Below are positions 31,301 to 37,892 of a stretch of 64,000 nucleotides of DNA, in pieces. A model generated the notes under the pieces. The model saw only the letters and a program-made list of their open reading frames with translations, was not told the DNA's origin and ran no database searches. The stretch is from Saccharina japonica (lineage: Eukaryota > Sar > Phaeophyceae > Laminariales > Laminariaceae). Both the position numbers and the translations under genes were made by a program. The stretch's first letter is position 1; every line of letters begins with the position of its first letter. The stretch covers positions 20,512 through 84,511 of the forward strand of contig MEHQ01000417.1 of NCBI GenBank assembly GCA_008828725.1, given 5' to 3'.

Positions 31301-33715
31301 GCGAAGCGTCGTGAGGTGTTGGGCGAGTCACATGAAGGGTGAGCTGCATCCTACTAAGAAGCGCTTGTGAGTCGTGCATGGCCGTATTCGGATGGCCATA
31401 GACCAGGCTATCATTCGACCGGTCTCGCTGTTGGGTGAGAGGCTTCGCCCTACGTTGTGACCACCTAAAAACCACCCAGCAAGGCGGTGATCCAAGTCAA
31501 GTGCTCGGGGCGTTCCAGCGTAGTATTGGGGGAGGCGGTGATGTAAAGGGGTGGGTGGCACGAGGCTTTCGATGTGCTATAACGGAGGAACACAGTAAAT
31601 AGGACCTACGGTACCACAAAAAGTTATATAGTTTCCTATTTTTAGTAACAACATTTGGTCCTGTTTACCATGGCCCCCCGCAATAGGTAGGTACGTAGGA
31701 AAACGTGAGACGCTTTGGGCGGATGCCTGTCGAGAAGGTGGGAAAACTAGACTTCGAACGACGAAAAAAAATAAAACGGAACCATCATCAATCATCAAAC
31801 ATCAAACAGCCTCGGCACAACAAAACGAGCGGGTGAATTCATGAATGTGTAACTGATGAAATTACTGATCACACAAGACATGCGTTCATAAAATATCTGA
31901 AAGGGCTGAAATAAACTTGTACATGCCACCCCGGGTAGTCACATGAAACACCATCTAGACAGACAATGTAAAAAATTACTTCAACAGATCGAAAAATAGA
32001 GGAACGAAACGCAAAAAACACGCACAAAAAACACGTACACAAAGGAAATGGTGCAAAATGTAACGCAAAATACGAAATTCAAGAACCTACAGCAGTACGT
32101 GGGCAAACAGAAAAACACACAAAAAAAAACGGAACAAAATAATACGAAAAAAACACTATTAATAGTAACAGGCAAATTAAAATTAAAATTAAAATTAAAA
32201 TTAAAATTAAAATTAAATTAAAATTAAATAAACAAAACAAAACAAATAATGGAATGAAACCCCAAAAAGACAGCACTGAACGCCTCGCAAGGTATCTAAC
32301 CCAACTCACAGGAGGACACCGAACAGATTCTTAGCGCCCACCACCGAAGAATGGTCTTGGTCTGTTGGCCTCGCGAGCAGGAGAGAGAGCAGCGGGGAGG
32401 CTGACGGCAGCATGCAGCAGGAGCCTCGATCGCTCCCCGCACCCCTGCGGGAGGTGCTGTGGTGGCAACGCCAACGAGATGACAGTGGAAACCCGCGCGA
32501 TGCGTAGCACGGGGGACGAAAACATATTATGAATATAATATATTTATATACCGGTACATGTTATGCAGTAGCACGGACGGTAACATACTGCGTGACGACA
32601 AAACCGTTGCATTTTATCTGCGCCTTCGCCAATCGTATAAATAAAGTAAGCAATGGGTTAGTCTACGAGTAGGCCTCCTTCCATTTATTTTGATCGTATT
32701 TCTCGATTTTTTGTCGACCAAACATCTTGGCGAACAAAATAGATTGGGGCGACGAGATTGACATACATCCGTGTGCCAAGATTGATTTGGGATTGGGGCA
32801 CTATGGTTGAAATTGGGGTAACGGCTGAGAAACAGACAATCAAGCGGAAAGGCCGAGAAACAGGCTTTAGATCCACAACGGATAGATAAGAGTTCAACGG
32901 TTAGAACCCCTGTGGACTGAACTTAACTGCGCCCCCCTTTAGGGGGGGGGGAACTACTCGAAATCAGTGGGGGGGGGAAAGCCCTGAAAAAGGTTGAAGT
33001 CCTTTCTGCGCGACAGAAAAAAAAACAAAAAAAAACAGCGTCGGTTTCCAACTCCTTGAGGCAGACAAAAACGTTCAGGGCGCGAAAAACCTTTAGCCCA
33101 TTCAGGACTCCAGTCCCGATTTGGGGACAAAGTACTTGGAATTAGACTGAAACAGTTAGTTCTAGACAGTGCAGTTCTAAAATGGTTGACCCATTCAGAA
33201 CGGAAAACATGTCCCACACTAATTCCAAGTAGTCTCTCCCCAAATTCGTGGGACCAGTTCTTAAGGGGTTAACATGGTAAATACACCCTGAGCAAAGACT
33301 TGCGAGCGCTGAAAATGAGCGCTTACTTTGCCACCACATTTCATTCAAACCGGTAAAACAAGGGGGCATTTTATCCCCCCTCCCAGGAGTCAAGTCACCA
33401 CGAGGCATTTTCAAGGCAAGGCAAGGCAAGGCAAGGCAAGGCAAAGGCAAGGCAAAGGGAAGGCAAAGGCAAGGCAAAGGCAAGGCAAAGGCAAGGCAAG
33501 GCAAGGCAAGGCAAGGCAAGGCAAGGCAAGGCAAGGCAAGGCAAGGCAAGGCAAGGCTCCCCCCCCACGACTACGGCCATACATAACATGAGTACACCCC
33601 CTCCGCGCGCGCGTGCGTTCCTCTGCCTCACCGACTAGGAGTGCTGCCTCTTCCTGCCCCACTCGGCGCAGCAGGGTGGTTGCTGAGCTTGTCTCCCACG
33701 GCGTAAAACGAGGTT
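3409..33715 (-). CDS. SMPD4-like protein (neutral sphingomyelinase 3 family), multi-exon gene, gene-level entry
   Basis: Exons on the minus strand, in coding order: 33632-33715, 30823-30972, 28772-28916, 26499-26581, 25717-25810, 25145-25346 (cut by an N), then 16808-17095, 14355-14531, 12485-12616, 10609-10728, 9786-9896, 8438-8568, 7143-7275, 6519-6680 and 3409-3531 with a TGA stop. Every visible junction has GT-AG borders and compatible phase, including three split codons. Together with the reversed exon near 35-36 kb about 770 residues are visible, against roughly 830-870 in animal SMPD4. The order of recalled human SMPD4 segments is kept: DELWIHFPSILTRIFG, VWYKF, LEFYLFSFAW, VLVEFWL, WAGWVLENYSLYTT, LWRVTDAF, RACKPWDAAYVGDP, then a basic stretch and two hydrophobic helices. 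SMPD4 family proteins are ER/nuclear-envelope membrane proteins assigned to sphingomyelin hydrolysis. The protein carries Gly-, Ala- and Gln-rich inserts that animal SMPD4 lacks. The match was made by eye, so the family is likely and catalytic activity is untested. Confidence 0.75.
4730..5272 (-). mobile_element. Poly-C-tailed dispersed element, near full-length copy
   Basis: A G-run, TGTACTCATGTTGTGCACGG, CATAGACCCTCGCATCCCTA, then ACCAGGCAGACATTGC, GGTGAGCTGCATCC, CTTCAATGAGTTAATTTAAT, CTGGTTGTCTAGC and a TATAAATATATCATATATTT end. Other near full copies are 42616-43183 and 45757-46288. Read on the minus strand the element ends with a C tract, like the LINE tails here, so a non-autonomous retroelement is likely. 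It encodes no protein I recognise. Confidence 0.7.
5640..6135. repeat. Minisatellite, about 62-bp unit (TAAGGCATGCCTTATTGGGAA)
   Basis: About eight units, each with a palindromic AAGGCATGCCTT core and AGTATACTAATAGTCA. Units differ at several positions. Confidence 0.9.
6519..6680 (-). CDS. SMPD4-like exon: acidic stretch plus basic pre-membrane segment
   Basis: Borders are CGCAG before ACT and GTACGT after GCG; 54 codons, phase 0 on both sides. It opens with the acidic run TDEDEDGRDEIFEDEG and ends with WARLPRRLNLRALADLRA, which reads straight into the transmembrane exon at 3409-3531. The RLNLR..LADLRATLGL junction parallels the human sequence just before its C-terminal helices. Confidence 0.75.
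7143..7275 (-). CDS. SMPD4-like exon with YVGDP motif
   Basis: This exon begins with the third base of a lysine codon split from the previous exon (AA/G) and ends in phase 0 before GTGAGT. It encodes 44 residues including PWDAAYVGDPMYHPRCTWE and a Trp-rich SVKFWVGV..KVNERWLGW. In human SMPD4 the matching segment has the pattern G-R-F...Y-x-GDP...P-x-x-SYE...LV...S..N. This is the clearest conserved block in the gene. A 770-bp GGCAA/GGTAT microsatellite lies immediately upstream in the intron. Confidence 0.82.
7331..8104. repeat. GGTAT and GGCAA pentanucleotide microsatellites
   Basis: GGTAT units (7331-7397) then GGCAA/GGCAAA/GACAA units to 8104, in the intron between SMPD4-like exons. All three plus frames and their minus shadows stay open only because the repeat lacks stops. 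A shorter GGCAA tract is at 33415-33556. Confidence 0.96.
8128..8392 (-). mobile_element. SINE tail and body, head missing
   Basis: In reverse orientation it shows CCCATTTATTATATTTCGCCC, GACTCAGATCCAGGGTCACA and TCGCGAGAAAAGAG. It lies between a GGCAA microsatellite and the SMPD4-like exon at 8438. Similar headless copies are at 34706-34925 and 47115-47300. Confidence 0.72.
8438..8568 (-). CDS. SMPD4-like exon (KLSDLFHPDRD...QGRAQLASGRR)
   Basis: The acceptor is ACAACAG before GAG and the donor is a consensus GTAAGT. There are 43 codons plus two bases; the split AA joins G of the next exon to give lysine. The end, LSNQGRAQLASGRRACK, continues as PWDAAYVGDP in the next exon, which reproduces the human pattern LGRYQIINGLRR..Y.GDP. 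The upstream intron contains a long TTG/GTT trinucleotide tract. Confidence 0.8.
8570..8750. repeat. TTG/GTT trinucleotide tract
   Basis: A nearly uninterrupted GTTGTTGTT run ending in GGTGGTGGT, abutting the acceptor side of the SMPD4-like exon at 8568. Confidence 0.93.
9440..9765. repeat. Minisatellite, about 70-75-bp unit
   Basis: Five units sharing TTTTGACTAAATATACTAG, TTTTAGTGTAGGGG and GGTCAATCAAGCGG. It directly follows the donor side of the SMPD4-like exon at 9786. Confidence 0.88.
9786..9896 (-). CDS. SMPD4-like exon (KTISAKVKELFGLP)
   Basis: Acceptor CGCAG before CTG and donor GTAAGG; 37 codons, phase 0 on both sides. The peptide LGIGPEPDKAEGWAKTISAK continues VKELFGLPSSWRPKGHR. 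It corresponds in position to the human segment containing SFLSWLGFSS, but the match is weak on its own. It rests on position, phase and codon composition. Confidence 0.68.
10609..10728 (-). CDS. SMPD4-like exon (EEAEELLVAIADL helix)
   Basis: Acceptor GGGGCAG and donor GTGAGA; 40 codons, phase 0 on both sides. It encodes a predicted helix, RLVTLEGYREEAEELLVAIA, ending in AWLDRLSRK. In human SMPD4 the aligned part has SLEG followed by a leucine-rich helix with LAQL. The exon is GC-rich, while the flanks are AT-rich intron. Confidence 0.72.
11535..11680. repeat. Dispersed repeat (CTACCCGTCGACATCCAGCA)
   Basis: A module CGTCCTTTCTACCCGTCGAC, GTGCCGATTCTTCATCCTAG, AGAGATACCAG, CACAACGACACAGAGATAC. 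Other copies are at 12905-12995, 18240-18395 (minus) and 19010-19160 (plus), the last two flanking the palindrome centre. Function unknown. Confidence 0.75.
11890..12440. repeat. Minisatellite, 18-22 bp unit (GAAGAACGGTTTAATGTAC)
   Basis: About 28 units with AAAACGG/GAACGG variants. The palindrome's left arm begins within it, and the right-arm equivalent (24963-25143) stops at an N after about nine units. Confidence 0.92.
12485..12616 (-). CDS. SMPD4-like exon with Gly insert (left palindrome arm)
   Basis: Acceptor TGAGCAG before AAC and donor GTAAAA; 44 codons, phase 0. It encodes NTIQRERQQD, a GGGGGNGG insert, and SKVLRDVEKDVLEDGRKAFS. It lies just inside the outer end of the left palindrome arm, next to the AAGAACGG minisatellite. 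The identical exon occurs on the plus strand at 24786-24917. Confidence 0.7.
13182..13252. repeat. Short nested palindrome (GGGCTATGTCATGACATAGCCC)
   Basis: The perfect 22-bp palindrome occurs twice within 70 bp, separated by a half-site pair, inside an SMPD4-like intron. The mirror copy is at about 24150-24220. Confidence 0.85.
14162..14280. mobile_element. MITE family 1 (about 118 bp, terminal inverted repeats)
   Basis: Termini read TATTGCGGAGGACCATAGTA and TACTACGGTCCCCTGTAAT, followed inward by AATAGGACC and GGTCCTATTTAC. Other copies are 8863-8982, 11057-11166, 23122-23240 (mirror), 31579-31686, 44619-44735, 49562-49686 and 50531-50664; a diverged one lies near 13780. The inner part has AAAAACCTATATATTTAC. 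A TA or TTA target duplication is likely but not proven. Confidence 0.8.
14355..14531 (-). CDS. SMPD4-like exon with poly-Gly insert (left arm)
   Basis: Acceptor CAAAAG before GTA and donor GTAAGA; 59 codons, phase 0. The first half is almost pure Gly/Ser/Ala, and the second half is GNVELLWRVTDAFCPGVTSV. This corresponds to the human segment HALMVFRVAKVFAQ, a helix that follows the WAPFVQENLLMYTK block. The glycine tract is probably a lineage-specific loop expansion. The mirror copy is at 22871-23047 on the plus strand. Confidence 0.75.
14947..15516 (+). mobile_element. Tyrosine recombinase (C-terminal half), DIRS/Ngaro/Crypton-like fragment
   Basis: An open frame antisense to the SMPD4-like gene, inside its intron. 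The element part starts near 15046. It holds the tyrosine-recombinase signature HSFRVGGA (His-x-x-Arg box) and, about 25 residues later, YVGWKSVAVASRYVG with the Trp and the likely nucleophilic Tyr. The N-terminal half with the first catalytic Arg is absent, so this is a fragment. The 19-bp motif ACAGTATTATCTTACGCTG directly precedes the coding part (15027-15045) and recurs at 16138-16156. No reverse transcriptase is visible, so DIRS-type and Crypton-type origins cannot be separated. Confidence 0.8.
15671..16156 (+). mobile_element. Split direct repeats of the recombinase element and a small internal ORF
   Basis: A 59-bp direct repeat occurs at 15671-15729 and 16085-16143. The second copy overlaps the downstream 19-bp terminal motif at 16138-16156. 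Between them a frame from 15755 encodes about 65 plausible residues (PAGRTPVPESLFVVLKERVG...) before low complexity. The layout is motif A, recombinase, B1, ORF, B2 plus A. This recalls the split direct repeats of Ngaro/PAT elements, although the order differs. Confidence 0.6.
16441..16770 (+). mobile_element. tRNA-derived SINE (left arm copy)
   Basis: The head GTCGCCCCGGTGGGCTAGCA carries an A-box-like GTGGGCTAGCAGG, and GTGAGTTCGAGCCC is a B box, i.e. an internal pol III promoter. A shared body follows (AGCGGAAAGCGCGAGAGCGTGAG, CGCGATAAAAATCAAGGC) and the tail GGATCTGAGTCACGA...GGGCGAAGATAATAAAT. The mirror copy is at 20634-20963. Confidence 0.82.
16808..17095 (-). CDS. SMPD4-like exon (PWAGWVLENYSLYTT), left arm
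   Basis: Acceptor TCTCACAG before CGG and donor GTGAGA; 96 codons, phase 0. About 55 residues of Gly/Arg/Ser/Pro low complexity precede the conserved SYEPWAGWVLENYSLYTTIL. Human SMPD4 has W-A-P-F-V-Q-E-N-L-L-M-Y-T in the same place. A telomere-like GGGGTA/GGGGA tract abuts the acceptor on the intron side. No credible upstream exon is visible between here and the palindrome centre. The mirror copy is at 20309-20596. Confidence 0.8.
20309..20596 (+). CDS. Second copy of SMPD4-like exon (PWAGWVLENYSLYTT), right arm
   Basis: Mirror of 16808-17095 with the same acceptor, donor and open frame. On this strand it is followed by the copies at 22871-23047 and 24786-24917, after which the gene stops at the N at 25144. 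It cannot belong to a complete gene as assembled. Confidence 0.7.
20634..20963 (-). mobile_element. tRNA-derived SINE (right arm copy)
   Basis: Reverse complement of the copy at 16441-16770, with a few differences in the A-rich end. Confidence 0.82.
21886..22455 (-). mobile_element. Tyrosine recombinase fragment, right-arm copy
   Basis: Mirror copy of 14947-15516 with the same open frame and motifs. Its direct repeats lie at about 21246-21317 and 21673-21731 in inverted orientation. Confidence 0.8.
22871..23047 (+). CDS. Second copy of SMPD4-like poly-Gly exon, right arm
   Basis: Mirror of 14355-14531, with the same phase 0 borders (AAAAG before GTA, GTAAGA donor) and the same LWRVTDAF block. 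Confidence 0.7.
24786..24917 (+). CDS. Second copy of SMPD4-like exon (VLRDVEKDV), right arm
   Basis: Mirror of 12485-12616. It is the last gene feature before the minisatellite and the N at 25144. The downstream exons present in the left-hand copy (10.7 kb and lower) have no partner here. Confidence 0.68.
25145..25346 (-). CDS. SMPD4-like exon with poly-Gln, truncated by assembly N
   Basis: The exon opens after TACTCAG in phase 0 with EEHSAATALL, matching EEHVLVVRLLL of human SMPD4, then runs into about ten glutamines and a Gly/Ile/Ala-rich insert. It is cut at position 25144 (N) inside a codon. The family block that should follow, a helix pair containing PRFVQ...LYLFLQ and a second W-L segment, is not found elsewhere in the window. 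Confidence 0.65.
25717..25810 (-). CDS. SMPD4-like exon (ELFLRVLVEFWLEGN)
   Basis: It starts with one base that completes a serine codon (AG/C) from the exon at 26499-26581 and ends in phase 0 before GTGAGA. The peptide GMSAQCELFLRVLVEFWLEG matches the human block TLLQVFVEMWLHHYS, one of the most diagnostic parts of the SMPD4 family. Confidence 0.8.
26499..26581 (-). CDS. SMPD4-like exon (YMTLLKDYVEAFFP)
   Basis: I chose the acceptor GTGAAG before GGC because it gives phase 0, matching the previous donor. The donor GTGCGT leaves AG, completed by the next exon. The 27 codons include THRNPYMTLLKDYVEAFFPH, which corresponds to human SDCAYFILVDRYLSWFLP. An alternative acceptor 13 bases upstream would break the frame. 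Confidence 0.76.
27600..28420. other. GGT/GGGG-rich tract and TTGGACTTGAAAC minisatellite
   Basis: 27.65-28.16 kb is very G-rich on the plus strand. 28.18-28.40 kb has about ten units of roughly 20 bp with GGACTTGAAAC. Both lie in the SMPD4-like intron between the exons at 26.5 and 28.8 kb. A 22-base N block at 27170-27191 lies just upstream. Confidence 0.7.
28772..28916 (-). CDS. SMPD4-like exon (STLEFYLFSFAW)
   Basis: The acceptor is TTCACAG and the first base completes an AG/C serine codon from the exon at 30823-30972; the donor is GTGAGT in phase 0. It encodes a Gly/Pro-rich start and then LSLSTLEFYLFSFAW, the counterpart of human LALNPFEYYIFFFALSL. A poly-C-tailed retroelement fragment lies directly upstream. 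Confidence 0.82.
28930..29250 (-). mobile_element. Truncated poly-C-tailed elements (two fragments)
   Basis: A 240-bp fragment with the CATAGACCCTCGCATCCCTA and ACCAGGCAGACATTGC modules, then a second G-run at about 29180 with a 60-bp remnant. Similar truncated pieces occur at 4565-4728, 26690-26900 and 31130-31410. Confidence 0.6.
29600..30830 (-). repeat. About 155-bp tandem array copying an SMPD4-like exon end and its splice donor
   Basis: About nine units, each with CTGTACAAACCTGGGC, CTCGAGAGGCAGTGC, GGGAGTTCTCCCAGAGCAC, TCAGGAACCAAC and GGGGACACATAACACCC. On the minus strand several units keep the exon frame (DAVLWENSRLYMHCLSSSPR) and the AG/GTTTGT donor. The array starts at the true exon 30823-30972 and extends downstream into the intron, so one exon end appears to have been amplified with its donor. 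Confidence 0.85.
30823..30972 (-). CDS. SMPD4-like exon (VWYKF ... WDNSRLYTH)
   Basis: The acceptor CTGACCAG is followed by one base completing an arginine codon; the donor GTTTGT leaves AG. The 49 codons include EQKNVWYKFSC, PHTLAFLTDQARPDAVLWD and NSRLYTHCLS, following the human order YKFDFPVSYLPG then ILPDSPLYHNKV. The exon end and its donor have been amplified into the roughly 155-bp tandem array that continues to 29.6 kb. Confidence 0.75.
31410..33600. other. Intron stretch of the SMPD4-like gene, no exon seen
   Basis: Contains a MITE (31579-31686), an AATTAAA tract (32175-32230), a diverged snap-back MITE (33168-33272) and a GGCAA tract (33415-33556). A GC-rich patch at 32340-32520 has no convincing frame. 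Confidence 0.55.
33632..33715 (-). CDS. SMPD4-like exon (SFYAVGDKLSNHP)
   Basis: Acceptor TTTACCAG, donor GTGAGG. It begins with one base and ends with two, so it joins in frame to both the reversed exon near 35-36 kb (AC/A) and the exon at 30823-30972 (CG/G). It encodes TSFYAVGDKLSNHPAAPSGA, which resembles human VEYSIVMEFLDPGGP. Similarity alone is weak; the two matching phases carry the call. Confidence 0.62.
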
Positions 33716-34705
33716 CTGGTAAATAAAAAAAAGAGCAGACGTAGTGTTGCCGGTCGATGAGAAAAACAGCTTGTCAGCGACGGCGTCGAGACAGCTGGGA
33801 GGCGAGACACAGCAGCAGCAACAAATAGCAAATGGGCCATATTGACGCGAAAGCGGAGGAGCGGGTTGAGGGTGCCCACAAAGAAACGTTCTCCGGGTTC
33901 CTTACGGCTATATATCAACTGTATACACGGAGTACACCGTATACATGTGACACCTCCCTTGAGTTCCACAGCTGTCAGATTTTGTTGTTGTCAGATTTTG
34001 TTCCCCCTCAAAACCCGTATATGGTTGGCGCGATAGAAGTATCCCACTCAGCTAGCAAAGACGAGTTTCGATCAAATCCTCGATCTCACAGCTGTGTGTG
34101 TCTGTGTGTGTGTGTTTTTTTTTTCTTCAGTACGGTGCCTATACCTCACCACTGCTGTGTACAACGGAGTTGACATACGTACGAGTATATATCATATATA
34201 GCGTACGCGCGCAATCCGATGAACAACTGTTCTCAAGGGCTAAGCACGACCTGGTTGTACACTAACGGACACATACCGCCACGACGTACAGAGTAGTGCC
34301 GGTTGCCCTTAAACCCTTATAGGACTGGAGTCCCGTTTTGGGGACAACTTACTTAGAATTAGAGTGGCTTGTCCCCAAAACGGGACTGCAGTCCTAAAAG
34401 GGTAAAGTGCCGTTTGGCTGCCCGCTATAGTGCCTGTGAAATAAATCACTTGGCACAGCAGATGGGATTAACCAGTGTGGTAGTGTGCGGTGTATATAGT
34501 GCCGGTTACCGCTATAGAGCTGGTATTGATGGCTGTCTCTGGCGCATACCGGCACTGGTGAGGGACTATCACTGTCTTCCTTTTGCCATCTGCTGGTTAC
34601 TTTACAGCACTATGGTACCCACTTGTAGCCTACGCAGAGTCGCGTGACTTTTACGTACGTAGGCTACTACGTACGAGTACTTTTTTTCGTCTTCTTCTTG
34701 TTGTT

Positions 34706-34925
34706 TCCATCCCATTCATTATCTTCGCCCTTCTTTTTATCTCCCTCTTAGTCGTGACTCAGATCCGGGGTCACTGAGTAGGCCCTTCTCGTCGAAGTGT
34801 GCCTACCCCACGCTACGTATAATAGGCGCTCTCGACAAGCAGGTAGTTGGTGTCATTTGAGAATAAAAATTTCCATACCGAGACTCGGAACCCCTGACTT
34901 CAAACTTAGTATTCTGGGCAATACT
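34706..34925 (-). mobile_element. SINE fragment
   Basis: Reverse orientation: CATCCCATTCATTATCTTCG, GACTCAGATCCGGGGTCACT and the CCACGCTACGTATAATAGGC body, ending near GGAACCCCTGACTTC where a B box would be. Confidence 0.7.
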
Positions 34926-35108
34926 ACGATAATGAACTATTAACCCATTCAAAACTGAAAAAAAAATCCCGCACTAATTCCAAGTAGTTTGTTCCCAGAT
35001 ATGCGGGACCAGTTTTTAAGGGGTTAACAAAAAAAAAATGTTTTCGGGCTCGTTGATACTCGCAGACTTTTTTTTTTTTTTTTCTCCTCCCCGCCCTCCC
35101 AACATCAG

Positions 35109-35285
35109 CGGAAACCTCGCCAACGCTCCGACGTTTGACGAGCTGTGGATACACTTCCCGTCGATCCTGACTCGGATCTTCGGAAAGCAGGATGGGAGCA
35201 CGGCGGCGGCTGGCGGAGGAGGCGGTGCTATAACGGGGGTGTACAGCGGTGGAGCCGCCGAGGAGAATAGCTGGATGTTTGCTAC
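35109..35285 (+). CDS. SMPD4-like N-terminal exon, copy 1 (opposite strand to the rest of the gene)
   Basis: Acceptor CAACATCAG, donor GTGAGT, one base before and two bases after 58 full codons. It encodes NAPTFDELWIHFPSILTRIF followed by a Gly-rich insert and ENSWMFA. Human SMPD4 has [22 protein letters not shown] then GWNLRCL at this point. Its phases fit the minus-strand exon at 33632-33715, yet it lies on the plus strand. It is followed by a long GGT-rich intron start. No exon encoding the first 40-50 residues was found. Confidence 0.72.
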
Positions 35286-35289
35286 GTGA

Positions 35290-36180
35290 GTGTTGCTGGT
35301 GGTGGTTGAGAGGGGTGGTGGTGGTGGTGGTGGTAGTAATGTCGGTGTTGATTGGTGGTGGTTGGGGGGGAGGGGGGTAGTGGTGATGGTGGTGGTGGTG
35401 TTGATGGTGGTGGGGAGGGGAAGGTAGTGGTGGTGGTGGTGGAGGTGGCGGTGGTCGTCGTCGTAGTAATGTCGGTGCTAACTGGTGGTGGTTGGGGCGG
35501 AGCGGGGTGGTGGCGGTTGTGGCGGTGGTATTATTGGTGTTGGTGGTTGGGGTTGATGGTGGTGGTGGTGGTGGTGGTGGTGGTGGCGGGGATATTGGTA
35601 TTGTTGGTGAAGTCTGGTAGTGGGGATGGTGTTGGTAGTGCTGGTGGTGGTGGTATTGGTATCGTTGGTGATGTCTGATAGTGGGGATGGTGTTGGTAGT
35701 GCTAGTGGTGGTGAGGTGGTAGTGGTGGTATTGTTGGCGTTGTTTTGTTTGGGATGGTGGCGATGGTTGGCGGTGTTGGTGGTGTTGATTGGTGTCGTCG
35801 TTGCCGTAGCTGTCGCTGAGGCCATGCCGGGGGTGGGTCTAGTTTTGGGCGCAATTGTTTCTGGCAGACGAGGGGCTGGCTCCTTTACCGAAGAACTGCT
35901 AAATCTCATATTTGCAATCCCATTCGATACAATATTTGCAATCCCAATGTAATAAAAATATTTACAATCCCATTCAATAGCACAGTTTCACTCCCAGGTA
36001 ATAAATACCATAATTGCAATCCCTTCTAATATGATTTGCAATCCCATGTTATACAATATTTGCAATCCCATTTAATAGCATATTCATATGTATATTTGCA
36101 CTCCGAGTTCGTATATACCTGGTACTTCGTAGCATATTTTTGCGACATCATTTGATACAATATTTGTTCTCCCATTACGT
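35290..36180. repeat. GGT microsatellite and GCAATCCCAT minisatellite
   Basis: GGTGGTG tracts to about 35800, then a roughly 27-bp array of ATATTTGCAATCCCATT units from 35905 to 36180. The same pair is present in the duplicated copy (36592-37470). Confidence 0.85.
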
Positions 36181-36252
36181 AACACTCGCTGCACATTGTA
36201 AAGATGCGTGGCAGCGAGGAGGCAGGAAATTAATGAGGGGGGTGGTTCCCCN

Positions 36253-36385
36253 TTTTGGCACTGCTGTGTTCCTGGATCCCCCCCCGCCCCGCGTGCCCAA
36301 CCTTCAGTGGAAACCCCGTCAACGCCCCGACATTACGCCCTCTTGATTTATATTTGTCGCTTGTGTACCTCCTCCGCCCCCCCCC
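36253..36385. repeat. Inverted repeat partner of about 37902-38028
   Basis: This stretch is the reverse complement of the sequence that begins after the SINE at 37565-37892. The two inverted copies bracket the exon copy at 36411-36587. A flip between them would place that exon on the minus strand, in line with the rest of the SMPD4-like gene. Confidence 0.75.
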
Positions 36386-37544
36386 CTCCTCCCCGCCCTC
36401 CCAACATCAGCGGAAACCTCGCCAACGCTCCGACGTTTGACGAGCTGTGGATACACTTCCCGTCGATCCTGACTCGGATCTTCGGAAAGCAGGATGGGAG
36501 CACGGCGGCGGCTGGCGGAGGAGGCGGTGCTATAACGGGGGTGTACAGCGGTGGAGCCGCCGAGGAGAATAGCTGGATGTTTGCTACGTGAGTGTTGCTG
36601 GTGGTGGTTGAGAGGGGTGGTGGTGGTGGTGGTGGTAGTAATGTCGGTGTTGATTGGTGGTGGTTGGGGGGGAGGGGGGTAGTGGTGATGGTGGTGGTGG
36701 TGTTGATGGTGGTGGGGAGGGGAAGGTAGTGGTGGTGGTGGTGGAGGTGGCGGTGGTCGTCGTCGTAGTAATGTCGGTGCTAACTGGTGGTGGTTGGGGC
36801 GGAGCGGGGTGGTGGCGGTTGTGGCGGTGGTATTATTGGTGTTGGTGGTTGGGGTTGATGGTGGTGGTGGTGGTGGTGGTGGTGGTGGCGGGGATATTGG
36901 TATTGTTGGTGAAGTCTGGTAGTGGGGATGGTGTTGGTAGTGCTGGTGGTGGTGGTATTGGTATCGTTGGTGATGTCTGATAGTGGGGATGGTGTTGGTA
37001 GTGCTAGTGGTGGTGTGGTGGTATTGTTGGCGTTGTTTTGTTTGGGATGGTGGCGATGGTTGGCGGTGTTGGTGGTGTTGATTGGTGTCGTCGTTGCCGT
37101 AGCTGTCGCTGAGGCCATGCCGGGGGTGGGTCTAGTTTTGGGCGCAATTGTTTCTGGCAGACGAGGGGCTGGCTCCTTTACCGAAGAACTGCTAAATCTC
37201 ATATTTGCAATCCCATTCGATACAATATTTGCAATCCCAATGTAATAAAAATATTTACAATCCCATTCAATAGCACAGTTTCACTCCCAGGTAATAAATA
37301 CCATAATTGCAATCCCTTCTAATATGATTTGCAATCCCATGTTATACAATATTTGCAATCCCATTTAATAGCATATTCATATGTATATTTGCACTCCGAG
37401 TTCGTATATACCTGGTACTTCGTAGCATATTTTTGCGACATCATTTGATACAATATTTGTTCTCCCATTACGTAACACTCGCTGCACATTGTAAAGATGC
37501 GTGGCAGCGAGGAGGCAGGAAATTAATGAGGGGGGTGGTTCCCC
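36386..37544 (+). repeat. Direct duplication, copy 2
   Basis: Partner of 35084-36251 with a 9-bp deletion in a GGT tract. After the shared end it continues into a tRNA-derived SINE, so this copy has a natural-looking downstream flank while copy 1 stops at an N. Confidence 0.85.
36411..36587 (+). CDS. SMPD4-like N-terminal exon, copy 2
   Basis: Same exon as at 35109-35285, displaced by 1302 bases within a 1.16-kb direct duplication. The 5' flank differs: a single N and then about 130 bp that are repeated in inverted orientation near 37.9-38.0 kb. It is probably the second haplotype of one exon rather than a second gene. Confidence 0.65.
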
Positions 37545-37564
37545 GGGGGTCCATGTTACCCAAG

Positions 37565-37892
37565 CCTGTCGCCCCGGTGGGCTAGCAGGTAACCACGAAG
37601 CCTGTTAGCGTCAAGGTCGTGAGTTCGAGCCCCCCCCCCGAGTGCATGCTTGTAGGGACTTTTTCTTGCACAAAATATCTTGACTCGTAGCGGAAAGCGC
37701 GAGAGCGTGAGTTAGCAAAATTCGATGAAAATCGACGAGCGTTGGGAATAAGGCTGAACCCTCTGCGCGATAAAAATCAAGGCAAGAACCGTAGTGGGGG
37801 AGGAGGGAGAGGAGCCTACTTTGTGACCCCGGATCTGAGTTACGACCAGGAGGGAGGAAAGACAGGAAGGGCGAAGATAATAAATGGGATGG
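37565..37892 (+). mobile_element. tRNA-derived SINE
   Basis: Head TCGCCCCGGTGGGCTAGCAG, B box GTGAGTTCGAGCCC, and the conserved body and tail ending GCGAAGATAATAAATGGGAT. It sits between the duplicated SMPD4-like exon and the inverted 130-bp repeat. Confidence 0.82.

Larger units (their letters stand above)
35084..36251 (+). repeat. Direct duplication, copy 1 (second copy 36386-37544)
   Basis: The two copies run in parallel through the exon, the GGT microsatellite and an array of GCAATCCCAT units, and both end at GTGGTTCCCC. The second is 9 bp shorter inside the GGT tract. Copy 1 ends exactly at the N at 36252, which points to an assembly join of two alleles. Confidence 0.85.

Noticed and set aside
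35352-35909. Val/Gly-rich and Thr/His/Asn-rich frames, present twice
   Set aside because: Translation of the GGT microsatellite that follows the SMPD4-like exon; intronic.
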